Below, piece by piece: positions 15,792 to 23,676 of a DNA stretch of 27,596 nucleotides. This DNA comes from Candidatus Aenigmatarchaeota archaeon (GTDB lineage Archaea; Aenigmatarchaeota; Aenigmatarchaeia; CG10238-14). Within the stretch, counting starts at the first letter, position 1, and each line of letters begins with the position of its first letter. The stretch covers positions 1-27,596 of the forward strand of contig JAFCCM010000021.1 of the NCBI GenBank assembly GCA_017610225.1. Direction: 5' to 3'. The translations under genes and the position numbers were made by a program. The notes beneath the pieces are model-generated. The model ran no database searches. It worked only from the letters and a program-made list of their open reading frames with translations, and was not told the DNA's origin.

Positions 15792-16085
15792 TTGGAAGTA
15801 ATATATGAAATTGAAAAACCAAACCTTCAGAAAGTCAAAGATGTTCTCCTAAAAGATGATGTGGTTGGAAGAGCTAGTGTTTTATTCAAGGATGGGAATG
15901 CCTTAGGGTTTGAGAACAAATACTATTGTTATGTTTCAGGAATAGAAGAGGCTTGTAAGAAATCAGAAGAACTAATGAAAGATTTAGGTAAAAAAGTGGA
16001 TGAAAAGGAAAAGGAACAAATAATACAAAAAATAAAAGAAGAGGAAGACAAGGCAATACAAGGTTTTGGTGGAATATTTGGTTGA
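15792..16085 (+). CDS. Small protein with ribosomal-stalk-like C-terminal tail
   Basis: A 97-residue protein of unknown family. Residues 1-60 form a small alpha/beta domain (EVIYEIEKPNLQKVKDVLL, later NKYYCYVSG). A charged helix follows (KVDEKEKEQIIQKIKEEEDK), and the chain ends IQGFGGIFG. The acidic run plus hydrophobic-x-x-hydrophobic-Phe-Gly end resembles the tail of archaeal stalk protein aP1, which binds EF1A, EF2, IF5B and ABCE1. I choose TTG at 15792 because AGGTGAT (15781-15787) lies upstream at the same spacing as in the previous gene; an in-frame GTG at 15783 falls inside that site. tRNA-Gly follows 7 nt after the stop. Confidence 0.78.
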   Translation: MEVIYEIEKPNLQKVKDVLLKDDVVGRASVLFKDGNALGFENKYYCYVSGIEEACKKSEELMKDLGKKVDEKEKEQIIQKIKEEEDKAIQGFGGIFG

Positions 16086-16092
16086 TTTTTTT

Positions 16093-16166
16093 GCACTAGT
16101 AGTCTAGTCTGGTTATGATACGAGCTTGCCAAGCTTGCGACCCGGGTTCAAATCCCGGCTGGTGCA
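16093..16166 (+). tRNA. tRNA-Gly (anticodon GCC)
   Basis: The acceptor stem GCACTAG/CTGGTGC pairs with one G-U. The anticodon stem CGAGC/GCTTG encloses TTGCCAA, and the T arm is CCGGG-TTCAAAT-CCCGG. The D arm GTCTAGTCTGG is of the Gly type. The discriminator is A, and CCA is not encoded. Anticodon GCC reads GGC and GGT. Confidence 0.94.
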
Positions 16167-16258
16167 TAATATTACAAGTTCATATTTGTAGAAGACTCGT
16201 GTATTGAATTTCTAGTTCTTTTCAAATGTAAAGGATATTAAAATTAACTGCATGCAAA

Positions 16259-16588
16259 TTAACACTTTTTATTAGATCCTGGATCCCCATGGTCTTTAAT
16301 TCTTTTTTTATATTTTGATAAGACATGATCTAAAGATTTTTCTAAATCTAAATCAAAACAATTAGATAAGTTTATTAATGAAAAAAATATATCACCCATT
16401 TCTTCCCTAATTTCACTTGTTTTCATGTTAATATCCTTTGAACCATAAGAAGTAGTTTTTAATATTTCTTTTGCTAACTCCCCAACTTCTGAAACTAAGT
16501 CTAACAAAAGATATATTGGTCTTGATTCGAGCCCATTCTTATCACAGAATTTTTTGACTTTTTCTTGGATACCAATCTTATTTTCCAT
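16259..16588 (-). CDS. MazG-like nucleotide pyrophosphohydrolase
   Basis: A short all-helical MazG-type protein of 109 residues. VSEVGELAKEI carries the first Glu pair and REEMGDIFFSLINL the E...EMGD motif, which together bind the metal ions. Such enzymes hydrolyse nucleoside triphosphates to monophosphates and clear altered nucleotides. I choose the ATG at 16588 because a TATA-like ATAAAATA (minus strand, about 16612-16619) lies 27 nt upstream; the ATG at 16597 would be too close to it. It lies downstream of the kinase operon on the same strand but appears to have its own promoter. Confidence 0.88.
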   Translation of the reverse strand: MENKIGIQEKVKKFCDKNGLESRPIYLLLDLVSEVGELAKEILKTTSYGSKDINMKTSEIREEMGDIFFSLINLSNCFDLDLEKSLDHVLSKYKKRIKDHGDPGSNKKC

Positions 16589-16672
16589 TTGAATCATCTA
16601 TATTTGTCTTGTATTTTATAATTGTTATTTATAGTCTAATAAATTTAAAATATCTGCACTAATTAATTTTAA

Positions 16673-17350
16673 TCAACCATTAACCAATTCATTTATGGTT
16701 TCAGCAATTTCAGTGACAGCATTATCTAAAGGTCTATTATTATTAAATACTAAAATTCTATTTGGATATTCAAGTGCAAGTCGTTTATATATCCTTTCCC
16801 GTTCATTGAAAACTCTTATATCTTCTTCAGAAACTTCATGAGATCGATGTTCTCTTACTTTTCTATCTCTTCTTCTTATCCTTTCTATTCTAACATCAAG
16901 GGGAACATCTATGTAAAAAGTTAAATCAGGAATAACAGGTGTGATTCTTAATAAGTCTTTAAACCACATATAAGTCTCTTCCTCGTCCATTTCATACTCT
17001 TCTAATAATGTAGGCAATTGACATGCTATTTGAGTATCTATAAAACGGTCTTTTAAAACAATTCCACCATTTTCAAGATGGGGAACTATTTCATATTCTG
17101 TTAGATACATAAAATCTGCAAGTATTGCAAATACCTGTGTTAGTGAAGTCTTATTCCCTCTCTTAACTCTCAAAAATTTATCTCCTAATAAAGTATCAAT
17201 AATATATTCACCAAAATGTGAAGTAGAAAATTCATCAACTGGATGAACTTGATAACCTGACGATTCCAATAAATAAGCTACTTCATTTATCAGTGTTGTT
17301 TTTCCACATCCATCTTGTCCTTCAAAACTTATGAGATAACCTCTACTCAT
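16673..17350 (-). CDS. Thymidylate-kinase-like P-loop kinase
   Basis: A 225-residue kinase of the dTMP kinase fold. The P-loop is GQDGCGKTT (residues 11-19), the DR motif is LKDRFIDTQIA (D101-R102), and a LID-like Arg-rich segment RIERIRRRDRKVREHRS follows PDLTFYIDVP. These match Tmk, which makes dTDP from dTMP. It is the last gene of an operon with an aminotransferase and a Gfo/Idh oxidoreductase and has GGTGA upstream, 15 nt after the previous stop. That context suggests either the housekeeping Tmk or a dedicated kinase feeding a nucleotide-sugar or other specialised pathway. The LID sequence and length are slightly unusual, so I leave the gene symbol open. Confidence 0.82.
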   Translation of the reverse strand: MSRGYLISFEGQDGCGKTTLINEVAYLLESSGYQVHPVDEFSTSHFGEYIIDTLLGDKFLRVKRGNKTSLTQVFAILADFMYLTEYEIVPHLENGGIVLKDRFIDTQIACQLPTLLEEYEMDEEETYMWFKDLLRITPVIPDLTFYIDVPLDVRIERIRRRDRKVREHRSHEVSEEDIRVFNERERIYKRLALEYPNRILVFNNNRPLDNAVTEIAETINELVNG

Positions 17351-17365
17351 TCTGATTCACCATAT

Positions 17366-18616
17366 TTATCTCATCAATTCCCCAAAATTTTCAATTACTT
17401 TTTTAAAAGCTTCAATATATAAATTGATAATTGGGTCATTTGGGTCATGCCAAACTGGTAATTTTAACGAATGTTCATGAAATCTTTCTGCTATTGGAAA
17501 ATCTCCTCTACTATATCTTAATTTCCCTTCATAACGTGGAAATATAATTCCAGGATTTTGAAATAATGGATGATAGTTTAATGGACATGTCGATCCAGGT
17601 CTATCTAATTCATTACAACCTTCAGCTAAGAGAGCATCATAAAACCTACCAATTTCAAGACCACCAATTTCTTCTGGTCTGTACTGCATCAGAAATGCAT
17701 ACCAAGTTGGTTCTACATGATCTGCAATATCAGGTACTTCAATACCTGGTAAGTTACCTAGTTCTTCAGACATTCTTTTTGCAGTTTCTCTCCGTCCTTT
17801 TAAAATATAATCTAAATTATCAAATTGTTCTTCTGCTATAGCTGCTGCAATAGGATGAATTCTAAATTTCAATCCCATTCCTGTAACTGCAAATTGATAA
17901 AGAATGTGATCCGTTGGTATTTCCTGTTTACATCTCTTATTATAATGTCCTAAAAGGAGTGCTCTATAAAATATTTCTTCATTATTCGTCAATAAAACTC
18001 CTCCCTCTCCTCCGGTTATGCTTTTTTGTGCTTGTAAACTAAAAGCAGAAGCATCACCAAAAGTGCCAACTTTTTCATTTCTGTATGTTGCCCCATGTGC
18101 ATGTGATCCATCCTCAAAAATCATGAGATTATATTTTTTTGCTATTTCATTTATAGAATCCATATCACATGGGAGACCCCACATATGAGTTACAACAATT
18201 GCTTTAGTATTTTCAGTTATTTTTCTTTCAATTTCATATGGATCTATGTTTCCATCATCTCTAGAATCTACCAAAACCGGAACTGCTTCAGTGAAAAATA
18301 ATGGAGTAACAGTTGCATAAAAGGTATAAGATGGACAAATAACCTCATCTCCTTCCTTTAAATCTGCACCAACAAACATAGAGTACAATGCGTTAGTACC
18401 TGAATTTGTCAGTAATGCATATTTTCTCCCAAAATATTCTGAAAATCTCCCTTCCAACCTCTCTATGACCCCTGATTTATTATAAATTGATATACTCTCA
18501 CACAGTTGTCTTAAAACAGCATCCTTCGTTTTTTCTGTTATTGGAGGCCATATAAAATGTGGTCTATCAATATCTATAGTTTTCTCTCCACCATTTATAG
18601 CTAATTTACTTTTCAT
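17366..18616 (-). CDS. DegT/DnrJ/EryC1/StrS family PLP aminotransferase
   Basis: A 416-residue fold-type I aminotransferase. The PLP lysine is K198 in SLQAQKSITGGEGG. The cofactor Asp is in FEDGSHAHG (D169), and LLTNSGTNAL holds the phosphate-binding residues. These enzymes convert keto sugars, usually nucleotide-linked, or related rings to amines. Its ATG overlaps the upstream oxidoreductase by 11 nt, so they are coupled, and together they could oxidise a sugar hydroxyl and aminate the resulting ketone. The N-terminus (RPHFIWPPITEKTKDAV) reminds me of bacterial specialised-metabolism homologues, which suggests transfer (inference from memory). Confidence 0.92.
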   Translation of the reverse strand: MKSKLAINGGEKTIDIDRPHFIWPPITEKTKDAVLRQLCESISIYNKSGVIERLEGRFSEYFGRKYALLTNSGTNALYSMFVGADLKEGDEVICPSYTFYATVTPLFFTEAVPVLVDSRDDGNIDPYEIERKITENTKAIVVTHMWGLPCDMDSINEIAKKYNLMIFEDGSHAHGATYRNEKVGTFGDASAFSLQAQKSITGGEGGVLLTNNEEIFYRALLLGHYNKRCKQEIPTDHILYQFAVTGMGLKFRIHPIAAAIAEEQFDNLDYILKGRRETAKRMSEELGNLPGIEVPDIADHVEPTWYAFLMQYRPEEIGGLEIGRFYDALLAEGCNELDRPGSTCPLNYHPLFQNPGIIFPRYEGKLRYSRGDFPIAERFHEHSLKLPVWHDPNDPIINLYIEAFKKVIENFGELMR

Positions 18617-19610
18617 ATGATTCCAACAACTCCATTGGGCTTACATAACCCCCTCTTTCTTTTGATTTATAGCAAGCCTCAATAAAACTTGCATGTTGAA
18701 GATGATATTCTGGACTTCCCATATTTTCTTCTTCTCCCCCTATTACTCTACAAAAATAATCAATTTGATTTGTTGCCGCTACTGGCCATGATTGTTCTCT
18801 TCTTAAATGTTCCAGTAGTTCTCCGTTACTATCTAATCTTTTTATACCACCTCTTTCAACTTCAATTGCGCCTCTATTTCCAATAACCTTAATACTTTCT
18901 GTCTTTGGTGGATAATGTCTTGATATTATAAGAGAACCGTATAAATCATTATCATATAAAAATAAAATTGAAGCTGCATCTTCCACATCACAAGTCTCTT
19001 CTCCTTTTATTGAAAATTCTGCATGCAATTGGTTTGGGAGCCCAAAATACCATATAATCATGTCAATTATATGATATCCCATATCAATAATACATCCACC
19101 ACCGGCTCTTTCCCTACTACCTCTCCATCCACTATGGGGATCATCTACAACCAAAGTATATCTTGCATCAACAAAGAATGGATCTCCTATTTGATCTTTT
19201 AGTTGAAAAAATGTGGTGTATATAGGGTTAAATCTCCTTTGTAGTGTGGTTGTTAATTGAATCCCACTTCTATCACACAATTCTTTCAAATAGAAGGCTT
19301 CTTCAAGATTTCTCGCAAATGGTTTTTCTTTGAGGACATGTATCCCTCTTTCAGTTGCCTCTTCTATTATATTTTTATATACATCATGAGGTGTGGCTAC
19401 AACAATAAAATCTAATTCTTCAGTACTGAGGAGATCATGATAGTCTCTATACCCTCTTACCCCCAATTTTTCTTGCCATTCTTTTAATTTATCTCCATCA
19501 ATGTCAGAAATAGCTTGTAATCGAGCGAGCCGTGAATCTAAAAGACCTGGTATATGATCTTCTTTACTTTGTTTTCCAAGACCTATGACAGCAGCCTTAA
19601 GCTTACTCAT
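18606..19610 (-). CDS. Gfo/Idh/MocA family oxidoreductase
   Basis: A 334-residue NAD(P)-dependent dehydrogenase. The Rossmann motif is AAVIGLGKQSKEDH near the N-terminus, the conserved Lys is in LKEKPFARN, and GGGCIIDMGYHIIDM contains the C-terminal-domain catalytic Asp/His. Family members oxidise hydroxyls of free, phosphorylated or nucleotide-linked sugars. It is the first gene of the operon with the DegT aminotransferase and the kinase. I start at the ATG at 19610, which is followed by a good reading of the fold; a GTG five codons earlier is possible. GTGGT-TATTT-ACCAC (19611-19625) just upstream is an inverted repeat that may act as an operator or hairpin. Confidence 0.92.
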   Translation of the reverse strand: MSKLKAAVIGLGKQSKEDHIPGLLDSRLARLQAISDIDGDKLKEWQEKLGVRGYRDYHDLLSTEELDFIVVATPHDVYKNIIEEATERGIHVLKEKPFARNLEEAFYLKELCDRSGIQLTTTLQRRFNPIYTTFFQLKDQIGDPFFVDARYTLVVDDPHSGWRGSRERAGGGCIIDMGYHIIDMIIWYFGLPNQLHAEFSIKGEETCDVEDAASILFLYDNDLYGSLIISRHYPPKTESIKVIGNRGAIEVERGGIKRLDSNGELLEHLRREQSWPVAATNQIDYFCRVIGGEEENMGSPEYHLQHASFIEACYKSKERGGYVSPMELLESYEK

Positions 19611-19625
19611 GTGGTAAATAACCAC
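19611..19625. promoter_or_regulatory. Inverted repeat abutting the sugar-operon start codon
   Basis: GTGGT-AAATA-ACCAC has perfect 5 bp arms and ends directly at the ATG of the Gfo/Idh gene. A weak TATA-like AAGTTTTATT (minus strand, about 19629-19638) lies before it. It is either an operator at the transcription start or a small hairpin at the 5' end. Confidence 0.4.
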
Positions 19626-19737
19626 AATAAAACTTTTATTCTTATCACTTTAATATTTTAGAGACAATAAGCTAAAATTTAAATGTTTAAATCTGTTTTT
19701 CTAACTTTAGAAGAATCTAATTAATTTGCTGAAAAAT

Positions 19738-20475
19738 ATGGTAGAAATATTATACTTTGAACATCTTCTATTAGCAGTAGATTTAGCTAATGAAACTAGA
19801 AAATTTGAATTATCACAAGCTGAAATAGGATATGCTACTGAAGGTCAAAGTACTGATTGGCATGATGCTGCATATGAACAGGCACATAGAGATTTTTTTC
19901 TAAGTGCATCAAAATTTAAAAATGCTAAAGAAACCTTTTTAAAATATCGGGAAATAATAAGACCATGTAAAAGAATACCTACAATTTCAAGGGTTCAGGT
20001 AGGCGCTAAGGTTATAATGAATAGTGTTAGAACGGACACATATCTTATAGGGGGATATGGCGAGATAGAGGAACAAGACAAACCGTATCAAGGAAGGATA
20101 AGTATAGAAACACCTCTAATTCAAGAAATAGAAGGAAAGGAAGTGGGGTATAGATTTACTTTTCATGGTAGGGTTTATACTTTATCTGGTATATCATGGG
20201 GTGTTCCAGATTATTTAAATTGGTATCTCCAAAAATATTTTGAAGATTCATTAGGAGATTTAAGATATTTAAAAGGATCAGAAATAAAAAAAAGAAAGAT
20301 TTCTCAGGTAACAGTGAATTTAGCAAATGTTATTGATAGATTTAGATTTTTAGAAATGGTGGTTGATTCTTACCCTATTGTAGATGTTTCATTTAGAAAA
20401 AATCCAAGAAATTTTATTGACAAATATGAAAGAATGCTAGAAAAAATGAAAATAAATTACAAACCATTCAACTAA
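19738..20475 (+). CDS. GreA/GreB-like protein with C-terminal extension
   Basis: A 245-residue protein with the GreA build. Two long N-terminal helices (residues 7-35 and 46-75) are joined by a turn GQSTDWHDAA, with two acidic residues three apart (D40 and D43) where GreA has its catalytic pair. Next is a beta-rich domain starting VQVGAKVIM, with YLIGGYGEIEEQ and GRISIETPLIQEIEGKEVG. These match the GreA C-terminal pattern (GS.V, IVG..E, G.IS..SP, L.GK..GD). A further 90 residues at the C-terminus are unfamiliar. GreA/GreB stimulate RNA cleavage by bacterial polymerase; archaea normally use TFS. I prefer the ATG at 19738, though a TTG at 19726 is in frame. It is divergent from the sugar operon. 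Confidence 0.6.
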   Translation: MVEILYFEHLLLAVDLANETRKFELSQAEIGYATEGQSTDWHDAAYEQAHRDFFLSASKFKNAKETFLKYREIIRPCKRIPTISRVQVGAKVIMNSVRTDTYLIGGYGEIEEQDKPYQGRISIETPLIQEIEGKEVGYRFTFHGRVYTLSGISWGVPDYLNWYLQKYFEDSLGDLRYLKGSEIKKRKISQVTVNLANVIDRFRFLEMVVDSYPIVDVSFRKNPRNFIDKYERMLEKMKINYKPFN

Positions 20476-20829
20476 CTTACTGAAAGAGTATAATTAAACC
20501 ACTATTAATGAATAAATCAATAGTATTCTTAGCAACGAAGGCAAATAAGATATATTTTGTTGAATCTTTAACTAATACACCCCTAACACCTACTTAACAA
20601 ATCAATATTTTTACAATAATCGTTAGACAGATACTAAAAAAGTAATATTGACATCATCAATCCAGAAAAAGATTAGTAAGTACATTAATTGGTTAAAAAA
20701 AGAATACTCCATAAACCAAGGAGAATAGAACTTGTGGTTTAATACACATCTGGTACACTCCTAACTTTTTTAAACTATTAAAACAAACTTTTATTATGTC
20801 AAATAACAAATAATCTTTGAGGAATATTT
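20476..20829. other. Intergenic region without a recognised gene
   Basis: This is 354 nt of AT-rich DNA. I see no RNA gene, no repeat and no convincing ORF; a 29-codon ORF at 20508-20597 has no ribosome binding site. The last 60 nt hold the promoter region of the next gene, ending in GAGG before its ATG. Confidence 0.5.
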
Positions 20830-21333
20830 ATGGGATTGTTTAAAAGAAAAGAACCGGAAGAAAGACCTCAGACAGATATTCAAGAAATAAAAAAAGCTGT
20901 GAAAGAAGAGGGTTTTTCTAGACCTGTTAACCAACCTGAAGATCCAAAAAAAGAATTACCTAAACTAAATATTGAAGAATCACCAAAAAAAGTGGGAGAA
21001 AAACCTAAAATTGCTCCTTTATTTATCAAAATCAATAGATACAGTTCTATACTAAATCTGCTCAATGACTTGAAAGCAACAACAATGATGGTGAAAAATG
21101 CAATAGTGGTTCAGAAAGAGATAGAAAGACTAGCAGAAGAAAACAGAAAAATGATTGAAGATGGAGTTAACAAGATTGATGATAGGTTGATTAGACTAGA
21201 TTCAGAATTTATCAGACCAAAAGGGTTTAAAGATAAGGTTAGAATGGGGGAATCATCTGGATTGGATGGTGTTGTAGATGATCTCAAAACACAAGTGGAA
21301 GATCTTAAGTCAGAACTAGAAAACATAAGTTAA
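20830..21333 (+). CDS. Coiled-coil protein of unknown function
   Basis: A 167-residue soluble protein that I do not recognise. The first 60 residues (MGLFKRKEPEERP onward) are charged, Pro-rich and probably disordered. A conserved-looking segment follows (APLFIKINRYSSILNLLNDL), then a long coiled coil with VQKEIERLAEENRKMIEDGV and a second one at the C-terminus (VVDDLKTQVEDLKSELENI). It has no membrane segment. The ribosome binding site is GAGG at 20819-20822. It may be a scaffold or cytoskeleton-related factor, but nothing in the sequence proves it. A tRNA gene follows on the same strand. Confidence 0.75.
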   Translation: MGLFKRKEPEERPQTDIQEIKKAVKEEGFSRPVNQPEDPKKELPKLNIEESPKKVGEKPKIAPLFIKINRYSSILNLLNDLKATTMMVKNAIVVQKEIERLAEENRKMIEDGVNKIDDRLIRLDSEFIRPKGFKDKVRMGESSGLDGVVDDLKTQVEDLKSELENIS

Positions 21334-21368
21334 AAATATCTTCTTTTCTTATATTAGTATTAATCTAA

Positions 21369-21497
21369 GCAGAGGTAGCGAAGTGGTCAAACGCGATAGA
21401 TCATTGAGTGCTGATTTAATGATGTCGAAACTCAAGATATGACCATAGGAAATCTATTCCCTTAGTGGGTTCGTCGGTTCGAATCCGGCCCTCTGCA
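21369..21497 (+). tRNA. tRNA-Leu with large intron-like insertion in the anticodon arm
   Basis: A type II tRNA. The acceptor stem GCAGAGG/CCTCTGC is perfect, the D stem GCG/CGC encloses AAGTGGTCAAA, the long variable arm is CCC-TTAGT-GGG, and the T arm is GTCGG-TTCGAAT-CCGGC with discriminator A. Type II plus A73 fits Leu, not Ser. The anticodon stem is ATAGA (21396-21400) with TCTAT (21453-21457), but 52 nt lie between them instead of 7. Inside is CTCAAGA (21431-21437), the usual archaeal Leu(CAA) loop, with about 30 nt before and 15 nt after it. Either two introns or one complex intron is present; I could not draw a clean bulge-helix-bulge, so the anticodon CAA is tentative. Confidence 0.82.
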
Positions 21498-22886
21498 TTA
21501 ACTACTCCCATTCTTTCCAACACATTTTTCAATAACATTCCTAACCCAATCAATTACTCCCTTACCTTTCTTTTTAGCAACTAGTCTTCTATTCGACAAA
21601 AATAACACAGGATATTTTAACCCTTCAACCGCACCAGATACAACATTTAACAATAGTTTAGGTTCGCTCACACTTTCCACCCATTTGACTTCTTGAATTT
21701 TAGGCAACATTATAACAGATGCTAATAATCTACCAATTCCCGAAACAATCAAAACCAAGATGAAGTTAGACCAAAACATAGTTCCATATTGCAACAAAAA
21801 TCCTCCTAGAGTAGCACCAAGGAAAATCGATAAACCATTCAATAGATTAGAATAGGAGACACATCTCACTCTCTTCTGTGGAGAAACAGTATCAAAAATA
21901 AAACTAAAAGTCGAGACATTAAACCCAGACCAGACAAATCCACCATAAATCTGGATAAATACAAGCCATATAGGATTAGTTGAAACCAACCACAGAAATG
22001 GTATGACTGGTATCATATATCCTGTTAACCTCATAATTTTTTTGTTTCCAAACAGATCTGAATATTTTCCCCAAGCAGCAATGAAAACAAAGTTTGCCAT
22101 TTTTCCAACACTCATTATTATAGTATAGGTCCAATAACTAAAACCCAGATCCTTAAGCATGTAGACCACAAAATACGGTGAGGCTATCTGGGTTGTAAGA
22201 ATCATAAAAGAAAGATATATAGTAAACTTCCCAAAATTGGTCTTGGTTATTCTTTTCATAAAATCTGGAAAAGAAAACTTATTCTCGTCTTCAATATGAA
22301 ACTTTGGTTCTTCAATTCCTTTAAGGTAAAACCATGATATCAACTTAGAGATAAATGCAACCATGAAAATTATTCCAAAACCAAACAATGGTTCAGAAGA
22401 AATAGATAATATAACACCTGCAATCAAAGTTGATAAAAATAGTGTCAATCCATTGTGCATATTTCTTTTTCCAAAGAATTTTCCTTTTATTTTATCAGGA
22501 ACTAAATCACCAATCCAACTGCTCCATGCAGGGATAGTTATTTTACCAGATACCCAGTAACAAGTTGCAAACAATATCAACTTCCAGACAACAAAACTTT
22601 TTACAAAAATTAGATAACTTATAGGTATCCAGATCAATGACTGGATTAACGCAAAAATAAGGACCATATTTTTTCTGCTACCAATAGATTCAGTAATATT
22701 TGTTGAAAATAATTGCGATATTGATCCTAGTAACTGAGGTATAGAAGCAAGAAGACCAATCTGTTTGTCAGAAGCACCAAGAGCAACACCATACGCCCCT
22801 AAATAGGTCTCACCCGCCCCCATCATAACCATGTGAGCCGAACCGTCTTTGATTGATTTGTCTAAATCTTGTTTATAGTCTTTCAT
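21498..22886 (-). CDS. Major facilitator superfamily transporter
   Basis: A 462-residue membrane protein with about 11-12 hydrophobic segments. The N-terminal half has GSAHMVMMGAGETYLGAYG and the loop SIGSRKNMVLI at the position of the MFS loop 2-3 motif. A second loop with YSDLFGNKKIMRLTGY lies at the equivalent site of the second half, as expected for the two-fold MFS layout. The substrate cannot be told. Its stop codon directly abuts the end of the tRNA-Leu gene on the other strand. The upstream AlaX gene ends 25 nt before its ATG, so they may be co-transcribed. Confidence 0.87.
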   Translation of the reverse strand: MKDYKQDLDKSIKDGSAHMVMMGAGETYLGAYGVALGASDKQIGLLASIPQLLGSISQLFSTNITESIGSRKNMVLIFALIQSLIWIPISYLIFVKSFVVWKLILFATCYWVSGKITIPAWSSWIGDLVPDKIKGKFFGKRNMHNGLTLFLSTLIAGVILSISSEPLFGFGIIFMVAFISKLISWFYLKGIEEPKFHIEDENKFSFPDFMKRITKTNFGKFTIYLSFMILTTQIASPYFVVYMLKDLGFSYWTYTIIMSVGKMANFVFIAAWGKYSDLFGNKKIMRLTGYMIPVIPFLWLVSTNPIWLVFIQIYGGFVWSGFNVSTFSFIFDTVSPQKRVRCVSYSNLLNGLSIFLGATLGGFLLQYGTMFWSNFILVLIVSGIGRLLASVIMLPKIQEVKWVESVSEPKLLLNVVSGAVEGLKYPVLFLSNRRLVAKKKGKGVIDWVRNVIEKCVGKNGSS

Positions 22887-22911
22887 AAAATCACATACAC
22901 AAAGAAGAATA

Positions 22912-23625
22912 TTATACTAAGCGGAAATAAATTCTTCGGTTGTTCTTACCTTTGTTCTCTTTTTTGAATATTTCTATCTTTCCAATTTCGGAAGTATTTT
23001 TGACATGAGCTCCTCCGCAGGCTTGAGTATCTAATCCCTGAAGAGTAACAGTTCTTATTTCTTTTATATTTTCGGGAAAACCTTTTGCTAGTCTAAACAA
23101 ATCTGGATATTTTTTTTCTGCTTGTTCTCTTGGCAATAATTCTAGTTCTATCGGAATATTTTTTTGAATAATCTCGTTTGCTTTTCTTTCAAATTCTTTA
23201 ACCTTTTCTTCAGTAAAATCTTCAAGTGGAAAATCTATTCTTGTTTTATCAAGTGCTATTTGATTACCAGTTATATTCGCTCCACAATCGTCGAAAATTA
23301 CTTTATCCAAGACATGGGATGCTGTATGATATTTCATAAATACATGACGTCTGTCCCAGTCGATTTTACAATGAACTTTCACTCCCAATTCTAATCCTTC
23401 TTTGTCAACTTCATGACTTATCTCTCCAGAAAACTTACCAACATAAACTACTTTGTACTCTTGACCATCTTCTGTTGTCATTGTTCCCATGTCATATGGT
23501 TGTCCACCAGCATTAGGATAGAACGCAGTTTGATCTAGAACAACATATTTTCCTTTACTAACTTCTTTTACTGTTGCATCCCATTCTTTGAGATAACAAT
23601 CTTGGAAATAAAGTGGAGTTGACAT
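22912..23625 (-). CDS. alaX: Alanyl-tRNA editing protein AlaX
   Basis: A 237-residue stand-alone editing domain related to AlaRS, which removes Ser or Gly wrongly attached to tRNA-Ala. The zinc site is YHTASH (H100, H104) and CGGAH (C203, H207). FYPNAGGQP near residues 36-43 is the glycine-rich loop of the AlaX-M group. The length fits AlaX-M, without the C-terminal dimer domain of AlaX-L. An MFS transporter gene follows after 25 nt. The start ATG gives the expected N-terminus with TPLYFQDCYLKEW. Confidence 0.94.
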   Translation of the reverse strand: MSTPLYFQDCYLKEWDATVKEVSKGKYVVLDQTAFYPNAGGQPYDMGTMTTEDGQEYKVVYVGKFSGEISHEVDKEGLELGVKVHCKIDWDRRHVFMKYHTASHVLDKVIFDDCGANITGNQIALDKTRIDFPLEDFTEEKVKEFERKANEIIQKNIPIELELLPREQAEKKYPDLFRLAKGFPENIKEIRTVTLQGLDTQACGGAHVKNTSEIGKIEIFKKENKGKNNRRIYFRLV

Positions 23626-23676
23626 TAGTAATGATTGGTGGTTGGGAAATTTAAGTTTTAGTTAAACAACAAATTA

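Noticed and set aside
16673..17350. Reading the kinase as a sugar-nucleotide enzyme instead of a thymidylate-kinase fold protein
   Set aside because: P-loop, DR and LID motifs clearly give the thymidylate kinase fold; only its pathway is open.
20508..20597. 29-codon ORF in the 354 nt gap before the coiled-coil gene
   Set aside because: No ribosome binding site or suitably placed TATA box, and no recognisable feature in the peptide.
21405..21415. Alternative tRNA anticodon GAG in TTGAG of the tRNA-Leu insert
   Set aside because: The stem needed (GATCA with TGATT) would enclose 8 nt, position 37 would be T, and it conflicts with the stem ATAGA/TCTAT that joins properly to the D and variable arms.
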